DNA from: Globodera rostochiensis
Lineage: Eukaryota; Nematoda; Chromadorea; Rhabditida; Heteroderidae
DNA: 64,000 bases
Direction: 5' to 3'
Assembly (NCBI GenBank): GCA_018350325.1
Contig: JAEVLN010000019.1
Location: 124,001 to 188,000, forward strand
In this document: piece after piece, positions 34,913 through 44,556 of the stretch
Layout of the letters: each line of letters opens with the position of its first letter
Numbering within the stretch: position 1 is the stretch's first letter
Notes under the pieces: model-generated
Told to the model about the DNA's origin: nothing
What the model saw: only the letters and a program-made list of their open reading frames with translations
The model's database searches: none
Position numbers and translations under genes: made by a program

Positions 34913-36730
34913 TCAAAAGGTCAGAACCTTTTTAAACTGAAGCGTCAAAACTACTTGCCCAAAATCAAATGGAACTTCCCTAAAATAGATTTAAAAAAGG
35001 GCCTTAGAAGTAAGTGCACATACCGGCCGGTCAGTGTTCGAATCTCAACATCCAAAACATCCACCTCGCGGGCGATTATTTTATGAAATAAAGGGGTCTG
35101 GAAATCTTTCTCAACCACGCTCCCTGATTTGCCTTCAACGGCAATCACTTGGAGGAGATTGGCAAAAGTATTGCCGAAAATCATGCTTTCAATGATCCCA
35201 CTGTTAAGGTAGATACACAAATGGCTCACGCCGCCGCCCAAATCAACGGAATATTTGGCGAGATCCTCGTTTAGGATCTGCTGTTCCTGCTCATAGCCAA
35301 GTACGTAGGCCAACTGATCGGTCAATGTGATATGGGAAATTTTGTTGTCGAAGATTTTCAGCATAAATCTGCCAATATCCTCCATATAATATAAACGGAA
35401 TCCTTTGACTAGCACAAGCAGCTCTTCTTTTTCCTCTCGCGTTTTTGACCCATAGTTTTCGTCGTACACTTCGCGTTCAAACAACCCTTTGAACTCTGCG
35501 ATGTTCCGCTGAATTTGGGCGGACGGGTTAAACGCCGGCAGATCCCAGGGCAGCTCTGGGTGATAAATCCGATATTTATCAACTGCGTTGGCAAAGTGGT
35601 ATTCATCTTTTTCGTGCAGATAATGGACATCGGGGGTTGGGTCTTTGCCCTGCACTAGGCGCATCCATCCACCCCTATACGGTTTCAACTCCTTGAGAAG
35701 CTCGAGCTCTCGCAGTTTAAATTTTCTTTCTTGATCTCGCCGCATTCTCTCTTCTTCTTTATTTTTGTCTTGGCTGGCGCTCTCTTGTTTTAGTTTGCCA
35801 ACTCTCTCGCTCTCCTTCAGCTCATTCTCTTTCCGCTCATTCTCCTTCCGCTCATTCTCTTTCCGCTCATTCTCCTTCCGCTCTTTCTCCTTCCGCTCAT
35901 TCTCCTTCCGCTCTTTCTCTTTCCGCTCATTCTCGTTCGTCGCATTCTCTATCCGCTGTAACCTCTCTATCTCCTTACGCGCAGCCTCTTGCCGTTGTCT
36001 CTCAGTCTCTTTGCGGCCATCCTCTAGCCATTTCTGTCTCTTGGCCTTTCGCTCATTTTCAATCCTATCTTTCTCTTTACGGTCTTCCTCCACCCGCTGC
36101 AGCCGCTCTTTCTCTTTACGGTCTTCCTCCACCCGCTGCAGCCGCTCTTTCTCTTTACGGTCTTCCTCCAAACGCCGCAGCCTGTCATTTTCTTTTTCGT
36201 ACGCAAGTCTCTCTTTTTGCTCCTTTTGGGCACGCTCCCTCTCTTGGGTTGCAGTCTCATTTCTCAGAGGCAGGAGAGGGGCTTCGCCCGGGGGTTCGAC
36301 GCCTTGCTCTTCCTCAACGACTTCTAGGTCAAAAAGTTCTCCTTCCTCTTCTACAAGAGCTGCCCTTTTCCGCGTCATCAGCCGTTCCATCTCGGCGATC
36401 ATGCCATGATGGATCCCACGCTCAAGTTGTTGGGGCGAAAGAAAACTCCCGCTTGGCACTCTGAACCTATATTTACGGCCATCGCGCAGATGTACAATCA
36501 CGTATTGTTTCTCAAGCGTGCCCACTGTTGCCCAACTTAACGTAATATTGGCTAAAATCTCTTGCCCAATTGGCCTACCTGTTGGGATAAATTATGCCAG
36601 ACATTCCCACCATCCACCCCGACCCTTCAAACACCAATTTCTTTGGCAAATGGACTTTGAATTTATTCGTTTTATTTCCAACAAACCCAGGCGTATTGCT
36701 GGGTAAAATTACAAAAAAGGAGTTGCTCAT
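34913..36730 (-). CDS. LPSN-type structural protein (left copy)
   Basis: Left copy of the gene at 42217-44034. Exons 36579-36730, 35024-36535 and 34913-34979, with the same 43-44-nt introns. No difference in the long charged coiled-coil region was noticed between the copies. Confidence 0.75.
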
Positions 36731-36762
36731 TTTTAACAAATAGACAAAATGATCAAGTGAAA

Positions 36763-37507
36763 TCACTTCCCGCCTGTGTACGGGTGATAGTGTCCGTTCT
36801 TTGTTGGCGCAAGCTTCTTTTGGTGCTTCATGATCAAGTCCGTGCAGTCAAAGTTCAGCTTGGCACAGTCACGGCAGAAAGTTTGGGTGAACTCCAAACG
36901 GCCGTCGCCATTTTGGGGTGCCAACACGAAACGGCGGTCACCCAGCAGGTGGCGTTTTGGCAATCTTTGCACATAAACGTGAAGGTGCCATACTAAAGGG
37001 GAAAAGTTTAAGTTTAAGTTATTTGGCAGGAGCTCTCTTACCTTTGGTCGAGCGAGTTTCCAAAAGATGGTTGGGTAGTCAAAGACACTTGGCTGGCTCT
37101 TTTCCTCGCCTGAAGTGAATAAATCGCAAGGCCTGCGATCTTAGAATACCGTCACTTTCGTTGGCACGAATTTTTCGGGGCGGCAGCTCCTCTTGTTCTT
37201 GCTGTTGTTTGTCCCAGCGAGGCTTTCTTCCCCGTTTGGAAGGCCCAGATTTTTCCACAAGGGGCTTTCTGTCGTCCTCGTCGTCGTCCAAAATGATGAC
37301 ATCATTTTCGGGTTTTTCTAAGTTTTTTGTTTAAAAAAATTGTAATAACGGAAAAAGTAACCTTGTTTAATTTTACGAGGCCCATTATTCTCCTTGCTTG
37401 AATCCCCAAAGTTTGGCTCTATAAAACGGCGCTTATGACGATTTATAAATTTTGAAATTACTTTGGCTTTCCTCCAGAAATTGTTCGTTTTGTCTTTTCG
37501 GAGCCAT
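36763..37507 (-). pseudogene. Zinc/basic protein, frameshifted left copy
   Basis: Exons mirror the right copy (37462-37507, 37362-37418, 37150-37317, 37042-37109, 36763-36992). In the last exon, GGAAATTGGCG of the right arm (reverse complement) is GGTGGCG here, a net loss of 4 bp just after the first CxxC. The frame is lost before the second zinc-ligand group. The intact copy is at 41436-42184. Confidence 0.7.
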
Positions 37508-37590
37508 GAATAAAAGATGACAAAAATATGACTTTCGCGTAAAATGATGTGCAAAAATGTTTGGGGGAAAAGGGAGAAAGGAATAAGGGT

Positions 37591-37809
37591 GTTAGCTCGC
37601 AGGGAACTCCAGACAGTTGCGTTACGAAATAAACGCCCCGCCCATTCGCTTCTTAATAGAGAGAGAGAGAGAGGTAGAGAGTACGTACGTGCGTGTTGAG
37701 GGGCCCCAAAGATAGAGAAAGAAAAAGGCGGGAAAAGCAAATTCAAAAGTAAACACCCAAGCCATTTATTGATTTTTTCGTCAAATTTGTTATTCTTCAT
37801 TTGTTTAAG
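37591..37809. promoter_or_regulatory. Divergent intergenic region at left junction
   Basis: This unique segment separates the leftward structural module from the rightward central genes. It contains a GAGAGAGAGAG run and an ACGTACGTGCGTG stretch (37640-37695), and is followed by the ATG at 37810. It probably holds promoters for both directions; no specific motif was identified. Confidence 0.4.
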
Positions 37810-38217
37810 ATGATCCCGTTAACTACCGCCCTGTCAAAATTGTTGAATTGTAAACCGGAAAATTTGGCGGAATATTTAAATAACCCTGAGGCGGTGAACA
37901 AAGCGACCGTCTACTTGGGCGGCAAAAAACTCAAAACAACATACTTGAGCCGTGACGGCACAACAAAGGACGTCAAATTTGGCAATTTTTCACTAAAATC
38001 CGCGTCGGACACCTACGCTTTTGAAGGATTTCTTGGCATGTTTTGTCATCATTTTCCCACCTCACACTAACACCCTGCTTTTCCAGAGGTCAAGGTCCAC
38101 CAATATTTCTACATAAAACACCGAATTCGGCTTCTTTACCCTCAGTTGAAGTGTGTGGTGGAGTACCACAACAAAGGCCACAGCAAATATTACCCCTTGG
38201 GCAAGTTTTATACCTAA
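37810..38217 (+). CDS. PAZ-domain protein (Argonaute-derived)
   Basis: Exon 37810-38035 and exon 38087-38217 join in frame through a GC-AG intron (no in-phase GT donor exists), giving 118 aa. The first exon has a LGGKKLKTTYLSRDG segment and the second VHQYFYIKHRIRLLYPQL, then a VVEY element and a YYPL ending. This is the order of the PAZ fold (oligonucleotide/OB-like strand set, YF..Y.I.L.YP.L, P-E-like end), closest in feel to nematode WAGO-type Argonautes. PAZ domains bind the 3' end of small RNAs. No MID or PIWI domain follows. A TAA at 38215-38217 ends it; the frame then stays open to 38352. It could act as a decoy against small-RNA silencing, but that is inference. Confidence 0.65.
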
Positions 38218-38364
38218 GGGGATTTCGAGAAGACCCTTTATTTAGAGCTGTTAGCCATTGACGAAAGTGCCGAAGGAGGCGATAAAGGGTCTGACGACCA
38301 CAACTACTTGGACTACTTGAGTTTCCGAACTTGGCAGACTCCAGTCTATTGAGTGTTGCAGAGA

Positions 38365-38817
38365 ATGAAACGGGCAAGGCCATCGCAGGTGTTTCCGGAG
38401 ATTGAGTTCAACGTCAACACAATGGGTCTGACCGTGAAAACCCCGCGCTTGGTGCCATGGGACCAGCCGGGCCGCTGCTCTCGCTGCAGGAGCGGCACTG
38501 TCGAGCTCGACTACTTTATTCAGGCAGAGGGTGTTACAGTTTTCTCGACTCGGCTTAAAAATGGAGGCGAACACTTTGTGCCATTTGACGAGATCGGTAA
38601 AGGTTTTTTCTGTAAATCAATCAATAAGTTGATTTTAGTGGATTTTGGCGACAACGCCAAAATTCGGATAAGATCGCGCAACAAAGTGTTCACTCTGCCA
38701 TTGAGGCAGCCGGAGGTTTGGCAAGCTGAATCTGTTGCAGGGGCCGGCCAAGTGTTGGCAGTTCAACCGCCGACGGAAGTGATAAAGGACGGAGAGGAGA
38801 GGAAAGACACAAATTGA
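38365..38817 (+). CDS. Unrecognised 150-aa central Polinton protein
   Basis: Intact frame from ATG 38365 to TGA 38817. It contains FPEIEFNVNTMGL, a CSRCRSG cysteine pair, a beta-rich middle (GEHFVPFDEIGKGFF) and a proline/acid-rich tail. Its composition suggests a folded domain followed by a disordered tail. No family was recognised. It follows the PAZ gene by about 150 bp and may be co-transcribed with it. Confidence 0.55.
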   Translation: MKRARPSQVFPEIEFNVNTMGLTVKTPRLVPWDQPGRCSRCRSGTVELDYFIQAEGVTVFSTRLKNGGEHFVPFDEIGKGFFCKSINKLILVDFGDNAKIRIRSRNKVFTLPLRQPEVWQAESVAGAGQVLAVQPPTEVIKDGEERKDTN

Positions 38818-38873
38818 TTTCTTACCTAAAATTGAGACCGATCAATCAATCAATCATTTTAACCTTTTCTGTA

Positions 38874-38963
38874 ATGGACTATCCGAGAATAAACGAGCAA
38901 GAGTTAAAATTTCCGATCCCCTGCGGGATTATTGTGCAGGAGCCCCGTCAGACGAAATGTTGA
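38874..38963 (+). pseudogene. Packaging ATPase N-terminal relic
   Basis: ATG 38874 opens a 29-codon frame reading KFPIPCGIIVQEPRQTK, then a stop. The start resembles the strand leading into the Walker A P-loop of Polinton/adenovirus-type packaging ATPases, but the GxxGxGK[ST] motif breaks off after RQTK. The next frame (from 38957) picks up at the Walker B strand. An internal deletion removed the Walker A to pre-Walker B region and shifted the frame. Confidence 0.5.
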
Positions 38964-40177
38964 ACAAGTTGCCAAAACCCTTTCTCATTGTATACGACGA
39001 TCTGATGGGCGAGATTGACGCGAAGAAGTTGGCTGACCTGTACACCAAAAAGTCCCACCATAACAACTTTGCGGTGATTTTCCTCACGCAAAACCTATTT
39101 GACAAGGCAATGAGAGTGCCAAGGTCAAACGCCCAGAAGATACGTCATTTGTTAAGCAGAGCCGGGTGTGAGGAGCTGTTGACGTTGGTGGAAATCTGTT
39201 TGAACATTTTAAACGGAAGTTTTTGCCTGAACAACAAACAAAAGCAGAAGATTGCCCCCTTTGCGAACTTTATTCGAAAGCTGGCTCGAGCGAAAAGCGA
39301 AAAGAGTGCCAGGAAATTGGTTCTTCAATCCGGCGGTTCACTGTTTGCTCCCCTATTGGCACCGATATTGATTGAGGCCGCGCTAATTTGCTTTCGGGAC
39401 GAGAGGATGGCCAACAAACTAATTCTGCTGCCAATTGAACACTACAAGGGACTGGTTGCGGCGAGGGAGAAAGTAGAGGATGACGTCACCGATAAGACAA
39501 ATTTTGGGTTTGTCAAACAACAGTTTGAAAAGGCAAAGAGAAAGAGGGCGGCAAACGTCAGCGAAAAGAGTGCAGAGTACAATCAGCAGTTGAGGAGATA
39601 TTTAAAGCTTCGCAAAGAGGTCAAGGACAAGCCGGTCAAAGTCCAACTCAGCAATGGAATGCGCCTAATGACCAAGCCCCCTGCAACGGGTGTGCAGCTG
39701 AAGCCTGGGCCTGAAGAAGTTGAAGAGACAATTGTGATTGGTGGCAGTGAAGCCGATGATGATGAGCCTGCGGCAATAAGCAGCCCCAAGTTTTCTACGC
39801 CAAAGGAAGTGGAAGCTGCCCCAGAGCCAAGAGTCAGCAGGAAGAGGGACCTCAAAAAACAGGAGATAATGGCCAAGAAGGAGAAGCTATTGTCAATAAT
39901 AAAATCAAACCCAACGCGGTTTGGCGTAAATGAGCGTGATAAAATCATCAATCCCTCAACAGGGCGAGAATTTATTGATTTTGATTTGACGTGGGCGGTT
40001 GAACGACTGGTGAACCCCCGTCCGGAAAATGCCCCGTCGCCAAGCGGAACTCGGGAGCTGACAAAAAAACTCTTGCAAGACCCAACCGCCAAGCAGTTAA
40101 TTAACCCCCGATTTGTCAGATCCGGAAAGACCATCAAACGCGGGGGATTTTGCCCTTTAAAATGGAAGAAAAAATAA
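38957..40177 (+). CDS. ATPase Walker-B fragment fused to PX-like and unknown regions
   Basis: A 406-aa open frame. Residues about 8-50 (PFLIVYDDLMGE and FAVIFLTQNLFDK) match the Walker B and sensor strands of the FtsK/HerA-type packaging ATPase of Polintons. Residues about 80-145 (NNKQKQKIAPFANFIRKLAR, then LQSGGSLFAPLLAPILIEA) resemble the PX/adenovirus-pX-like protein found in Polintons. The remainder is charged and then has a conserved-looking end (GREFIDFDLTWAVERLVNP). The frame is undisturbed although Walker A is lost, so the fused product may be expressed without ATPase activity. It overlaps the integrase start by 16 nt. Confidence 0.65.
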   Translation: MLNKLPKPFLIVYDDLMGEIDAKKLADLYTKKSHHNNFAVIFLTQNLFDKAMRVPRSNAQKIRHLLSRAGCEELLTLVEICLNILNGSFCLNNKQKQKIAPFANFIRKLARAKSEKSARKLVLQSGGSLFAPLLAPILIEAALICFRDERMANKLILLPIEHYKGLVAAREKVEDDVTDKTNFGFVKQQFEKAKRKRAANVSEKSAEYNQQLRRYLKLRKEVKDKPVKVQLSNGMRLMTKPPATGVQLKPGPEEVEETIVIGGSEADDDEPAAISSPKFSTPKEVEAAPEPRVSRKRDLKKQEIMAKKEKLLSIIKSNPTRFGVNERDKIINPSTGREFIDFDLTWAVERLVNPRPENAPSPSGTRELTKKLLQDPTAKQLINPRFVRSGKTIKRGGFCPLKWKKK

Positions 40178-41024
40178 ATAAAATATACACAGACCCCTCC
40201 AATCCTGGGGGGTTTGCGGGCGCAAAGCCTTTATACGCGGCAGTCAAAAAGAAACACCCTGGCGTGAAGAGGGCAGAGTTTGACGACTTTTTGCAGGGAA
40301 GTACCACCTATACGCTGTTTAAACCTAAGCGCGAAAAATTCCGCCGCCTAAGAACAATCCCCGGCGGGTTTATGACCGGTGAGTTACCCTCCCTTTAGCC
40401 CTTTTAACTTTGCGTTTAGATGTTCAAGCCGACTTGGCAGACTTCCAAGCCCTGTCGCGAAAGAATTCCGGTAATCGATACCTTTTATTGGCAGTTGATG
40501 TGCTGTCGAGGCGGATGTTTGGCGTGCCAGTCAAAAGTAAAAAGCCCGCTGAGATGAAAAGGGCCTTTGAAGAACTTTTTGGCCAAATGCCAAAACTTCC
40601 TGAAACCTTGTACACGGACCGGGGGTTGGAGTTTGTGGCTAAGCCCCTCAAGGAGTTTTACGCCGAAAAAGGCATTAAAAAGTTTGAGACAAGTTCAAAG
40701 AAGAAGGCCGCCGTTGCAGAGCGCGCAATTCGTACGCTCAAAACCCGCTTGTACAAATATTTTTCCGCCAAAAATACCTCAACTTGGGTTGATGTACTTG
40801 CAAAATTTTTGGCTGCCATAAATAATTCTGTGTGCCGCGCAACCGGTTTAAAGCCCATCGACATTGATGAACAAAACGCGAGGGAGGTGTGGAAAAAAGT
40901 CTATGGCGAAGCAATTGAGCCCTCTATCAAGACCCCCAAGATCAAATTGGGGGAAAATGTCAGAATTCCAGAACCCAAACACATTTTTGAAAAGGGTATA
41001 AAAGTTCAAATCTTAAGTTTTTAA
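40162..41024 (+). CDS. Polinton integrase (retroviral-like, rve)
   Basis: Exon 40162-40378 and exon 40420-41024 with a 41-nt intron encode 273 aa. The N-terminal part reads IYTDPSNPGGFAG and YTLFKPKREKFRR, typical of Polinton integrases. The catalytic triad is visible as VQADLADF (Asp), LYTDRGLEF (Asp) and AVAERAIRTLK (Glu). It joins element ends to target DNA with a 6-bp stagger, consistent with GACAGC. The C-terminal SH3-like part stops early (FEKGIKVQ then stop); the missing end seems to be at 41044-41196 in another frame, so the DNA-binding C-terminus is disrupted. Confidence 0.85.
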
Positions 41025-41043
41025 ATAATTAAAATTTTATTTA

Positions 41044-41196
41044 CCCGAGCTGACAAAAGTAAAAGTTGACAAAAATACACTGTACAGGGTGGAGAAGAAG
41101 TACAAGGAGAGGATAAGAGATGGCCAAAAAGAGATGTTGGTAAAATTTATTGGATTTTCGGAAAAATATTGGGTTACAAAGGAAGATTTTGATTAA
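41044..41196 (+). pseudogene. Detached integrase C-terminus, chromodomain-like
   Basis: A 50-codon open frame without its own start reads PELTKVKVDKNTLYRVEKK and then EMLVKFIGFSEKYWVTKEDF. The YxVEK...LVKFxGF spacing is that of a chromodomain, which terminates many Polinton integrases. A deletion or frameshift separates it from the integrase by about 20 bp. Confidence 0.55.
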
Positions 41197-41225
41197 AAAT
41201 AAAATAAAATGATAAAATTAAAATT

Positions 41226-41352
41226 TTAATCGGATTCGGGAACAAGATCGGCGACGTTAAAGTTATATTCGGGGTCTGGCACAAAAACTTGGCAATCACA
41301 ACAGTGGGGGTTGTTCAGCTGGCAGTACTCCTTGTCCGTGTAGCCAAAGGGG
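41226..41352 (-). pseudogene. C-terminal stump of a lost opposite-strand gene
   Basis: From the arm boundary at 41352 the minus strand is open for 42 codons (GYTDKEYCQLNNPHCCDCQV through NVADLVPESD) to a stop at 41226. The codon pattern and cysteine-rich content look coding. The reading frame is cut exactly where the inverted repeat begins. It is probably the tail of a gene removed when the palindrome formed; the missing polymerase B or another Polinton gene is a candidate, but the tail is not recognisable. Confidence 0.45.
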
Positions 41353-41435
41353 ACCCTTATTCCTTTCTCCCTTTTCCCCCAAACATTTTTGCACATCATT
41401 TTACGCGAAAGTCATATTTTTGTCATCTTTTATTC

Positions 41436-42184
41436 ATGGCTCCGAAAAGACAAAACGAACAATTTCTGGAGGAAAGCCAAAGTAATTTCAAAATTTATAA
41501 ATCGTCATAAGCGCCGTTTTATAGAGCCAAACTTTGGGGATTCAAGCAAGGAGAATAATGGGCCTCGTAAAATTAAACAAGGTTACTTTTTCCGTTATTA
41601 CAATTTTTTTAAACAAAAAACTTAGAAAAACCCGAAAATGATGTCATCATTTTGGACGACGACGAGGACGACAGAAAGCCCCTTGTGGAAAAATCTGGGC
41701 CTTCCAAACGGGGAAGAAAGCCTCGCTGGGACAAACAACAGCAAGAACAAGAGGAGCTGCCGCCCCGAAAAATTCGTGCCAACGAAAGTGACGGTATTCT
41801 AAGATCGCAGGCCTTGCGATTTATTCACTTCAGGCGAGGAAAAGAGCCAGCCAAGTGTCTTTGACTACCCAACCATCTTTTGGAAACTCGCTCGACCAAA
41901 GGTAAGAGAGCTCCTGCCAAATAACTTAAACTTAAACTTTTCCCCTTTAGTATGGCACCTTCACGTTTATGTGCAAAGATTGCCAAAACGCCAATTTCCT
42001 GCTGGGTGACCGCCGTTTCGTGTTGGCACCCCAAAATGGCGACGGCCGTTTGGAGTTCACCCAAACTTTCTGCCGTGACTGTGCCAAGCTGAACTTTGAC
42101 TGCACGGACTTGATCATGAAGCACCAAAAGAAGCTTGCGCCAACAAAGAACGGACACTATCACCCGTACACAGGCGGGAAGTGA
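41436..42184 (+). CDS. Zinc-binding/basic nuclear-type Polinton protein
   Basis: Five exons join in phase: 41436-41481, 41525-41581, 41626-41793, 41834-41901 and 41951-42184, with introns of 40-49 nt. The product starts MAPKRQNEQ, has an acidic run (ILDDDEDDRKP), a basic AT-hook-like KRGRKPRW, a glutamine-rich stretch, and a C-terminal part with CKDCQ and FCRDCAKLNFDC, likely a zinc site, ending HYHPYTGGK. A DNA-binding or regulatory role is plausible. I do not recognise the family. The left-arm copy is frameshifted. The next gene follows after 32 bp. Confidence 0.6.
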
Positions 42185-42216
42185 TTTCACTTGATCATTT
42201 TGTCTATTTGTTAAAA

Positions 42217-44034
42217 ATGAGCAACTCCTTTTTTGTAATTTTACCCAGCAATACGCCTGGGTTTGTTGGAAATAAAACGAATAAATTCAAAGTCCATTTG
42301 CCAAAGAAATTGGTGTTTGAAGGGTCGGGGTGGATGGTGGGAATGTCTGGCATAATTTATCCCAACAGGTAGGCCAATTGGGCAAGAGATTTTAGCCAAT
42401 ATTACGTTAAGTTGGGCAACAGTGGGCACGCTTGAGAAACAATACGTGATTGTACATCTGCGCGATGGCCGTAAATATAGGTTCAGAGTGCCAAGCGGGA
42501 GTTTTCTTTCGCCCCAACAACTTGAGCGTGGGATCCATCATGGCATGATCGCCGAGATGGAACGGCTGATGACGCGGAAAAGGGCAGCTCTTGTAGAAGA
42601 GGAAGGAGAACTTTTTGACCTAGAAGTCGTTGAGGAAGAGCAAGGCGTCGAACCCCCGGGCGAAGCCCCTCTCCTGCCTCTGAGAAATGAGACTGCAACC
42701 CAAGAGAGGGAGCGTGCCCAAAAGGAGCAAAAAGAGAGACTTGCGTACGAAAAAGAAAATGACAGGCTGCGGCGTTTGGAGGAAGACCGTAAAGAGAAAG
42801 AGCGGCTGCAGCGGGTGGAGGAAGACCGTAAAGAGAAAGAGCGGCTGCAGCGGGTGGAGGAAGACCGTAAAGAGAAAGATAGGATTGAAAATGAGCGAAA
42901 GGCCAAGAGACAGAAATGGCTAGAGGATGGCCGCAAAGAGACTGAGAGACAACGGCAAGAGGCTGCGCGTAAGGAGATAGAGAGGTTACAGCGGATAGAG
43001 AATGCGACGAACGAGAATGAGCGGAAAGAGAAAGAGCGGAAGGAGAATGAGCGGAAGGAGAAAGAGCGGAAGGAGAATGAGCGGAAAGAGAATGAGCGGA
43101 AGGAGAATGAGCGGAAAGAGAATGAGCTGAAGGAGAGCGAGAGAGTTGGCAAACTAAAACAAGAGAGCGCCAGCCAAGACAAAAATAAAGAAGAAGAGAG
43201 AATGCGGCGAGATCAAGAAAGAAAATTTAAACTGCGAGAGCTCGAGCTTCTCAAGGAGTTGAAACCGTATAGGGGTGGATGGATGCGCCTAGTGCAGGGC
43301 AAAGACCCAACCCCCGATGTCCATTATCTGCACGAAAAAGATGAATACCACTTTGCCAACGCAGTTGATAAATATCGGATTTATCACCCAGAGCTGCCCT
43401 GGGATCTGCCGGCGTTTAACCCGTCCGCCCAAATTCAGCGGAACATCGCAGAGTTCAAAGGGTTGTTTGAACGCGAAGTGTACGACGAAAACTATGGGTC
43501 AAAAACGCGAGAGGAAAAAGAAGAGCTGCTTGTGCTAGTCAAAGGATTCCGTTTATATTATATGGAGGATATTGGCAGATTTATGCTGAAAATCTTCGAC
43601 AACAAAATTTCCCATATCACATTGACCGATCAGTTGGCCTACGTACTTGGCTATGAGCAGGAACAGCAGATCCTAAACGAGGATCTCGCCAAATATTCCG
43701 TTGATTTGGGCGGCGGCGTGAGCCATTTGTGTATCTACCTTAACAGTGGGATCATTGAAAGCATGATTTTCGGCAATACTTTTGCCAATCTCCTCCAAGT
43801 GATTGCCGTTGAAGGCAAATCAGGGAGCGTGGTTGAGAAAGATTTCCAGACCCCTTTATTTCATAAAATAATCGCCCGCGAGGTGGATGTTTTGGATGTT
43901 GAGATTCGAACACTGACCGGCCGGTATGTGCACTTACTTCTAAGGCCCTTTTTTAAATCTATTTTAGGGAAGTTCCATTTGATTTTGGGCAAGTAGTTTT
44001 GACGCTTCAGTTTAAAAAGGTTCTGACCTTTTGA
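42217..44034 (+). CDS. LPSN-type Polinton structural protein with coiled coil
   Basis: Three exons (42217-42368, 42412-43923, 43968-44034) encode 576 aa. The N-terminus (FFVILPSNTPGFVGNKTNKF, then WMVGMSGIIYPNSW) is the conserved opening of a protein seen in many Polintons. The C-terminus (RTLTGREVPFDFGQVV) is also family-typical. Between them lies an unusual charged coiled coil of about 170 residues built from KERKENER and RLQRVEEDRKEKE repeats. The family is thought to be part of the virion or its assembly; its exact role is not settled. The splice at 42368/42412 restores the conserved YPNSWATVG junction. Confidence 0.75.
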
Positions 44035-44037
44035 AAA

Positions 44038-44556
44038 ATGGTTCGTGTAATATTCGACGGCTCCAACTTGCGGCTGGACCAATTTTATCAGCAAACAGGC
44101 AGCGGGCCTATAACCTATTTTGAGGGCTTGCCGACTTTTCAGCGGGGATACGGGTACTTTTTGGGGGTCCCACGCCAAAAAGGGGCAGGAGTTAGAGCTG
44201 TTCTGCGAAATTTGTGGCGCTACCTGCGCCCCATGATATCTGCAGCTAAGCCTTACGCTGCAAATATTGCTACTGAACTTGGCAAGGAGGGCCTCGAAAC
44301 TGGTGCGCGAGTCCTCAGCCATGTCTCGAAAGGCGGCGACATTAAGGAGGCTCTGTTGGCGGAGGGAAAAGAGGGGGCGAAAAAGCTGTTGGACAAGGCC
44401 TCCTCATCACTACAAAAGGGCAGGGGTATACGAAAGAGGAGAGGGAAGAAGACAAAAGCGGAGATCATTTTGAAGCCTTTTGACGTTGTTGGACAAACTG
44501 TCCCCCAGAGAGCTCTTTTAAAAAAGAAGCGATTTGATTCCCTCGGTTATTATTAA
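44038..44556 (+). CDS. pVI-like conserved Polinton protein
   Basis: 172 aa from ATG 44038 to TAA 44554-44556. It contains QRGYGYFLGV, then LRPMISAAKPYAANIATELG, GLETGARVLSHVSKGGDIKE and a basic KGRGIRKRRGKKTK segment. This pattern (glycine-rich entry, amphipathic helices, basic end) marks the conserved small virion protein of Polintons often compared with adenovirus pVI. The last 30 residues (KPFDVVGQTVPQ onward) look instead like the opening of the capsid protein, and the next exon is in the same frame after the TAA. Confidence 0.65.
   Translation: MVRVIFDGSNLRLDQFYQQTGSGPITYFEGLPTFQRGYGYFLGVPRQKGAGVRAVLRNLWRYLRPMISAAKPYAANIATELGKEGLETGARVLSHVSKGGDIKEALLAEGKEGAKKLLDKASSSLQKGRGIRKRRGKKTKAEIILKPFDVVGQTVPQRALLKKKRFDSLGYY

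Larger units (their letters stand above)
27687..37590. repeat. Left giant inverted repeat arm of the Polinton
   Basis: This arm is the reverse complement of 41353-48221. Differences noticed: the hAT insertion at 30359-33389; a net 4-bp loss near 36946 that frameshifts the zinc protein; GTCATGAT versus GGCATGAT at the hAT target; a Glu/Gly and a His/Asn difference in the capsid gene; and a few bases in the non-coding part. Homology ends abruptly at 37590. Confidence 0.92.

Noticed and set aside
35765..36409. Serine-rich plus-strand frame of 214 codons (and mirror 42538-43182)
   Set aside because: It is the antisense shadow of the coiled-coil region of the LPSN-type protein.
42369..42395. 27-nt intron or frameshift in the LPSN-type gene
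   Set aside because: A 43-nt intron ending at 42411 restores phase and the conserved YPNSW junction, so no frameshift is needed.
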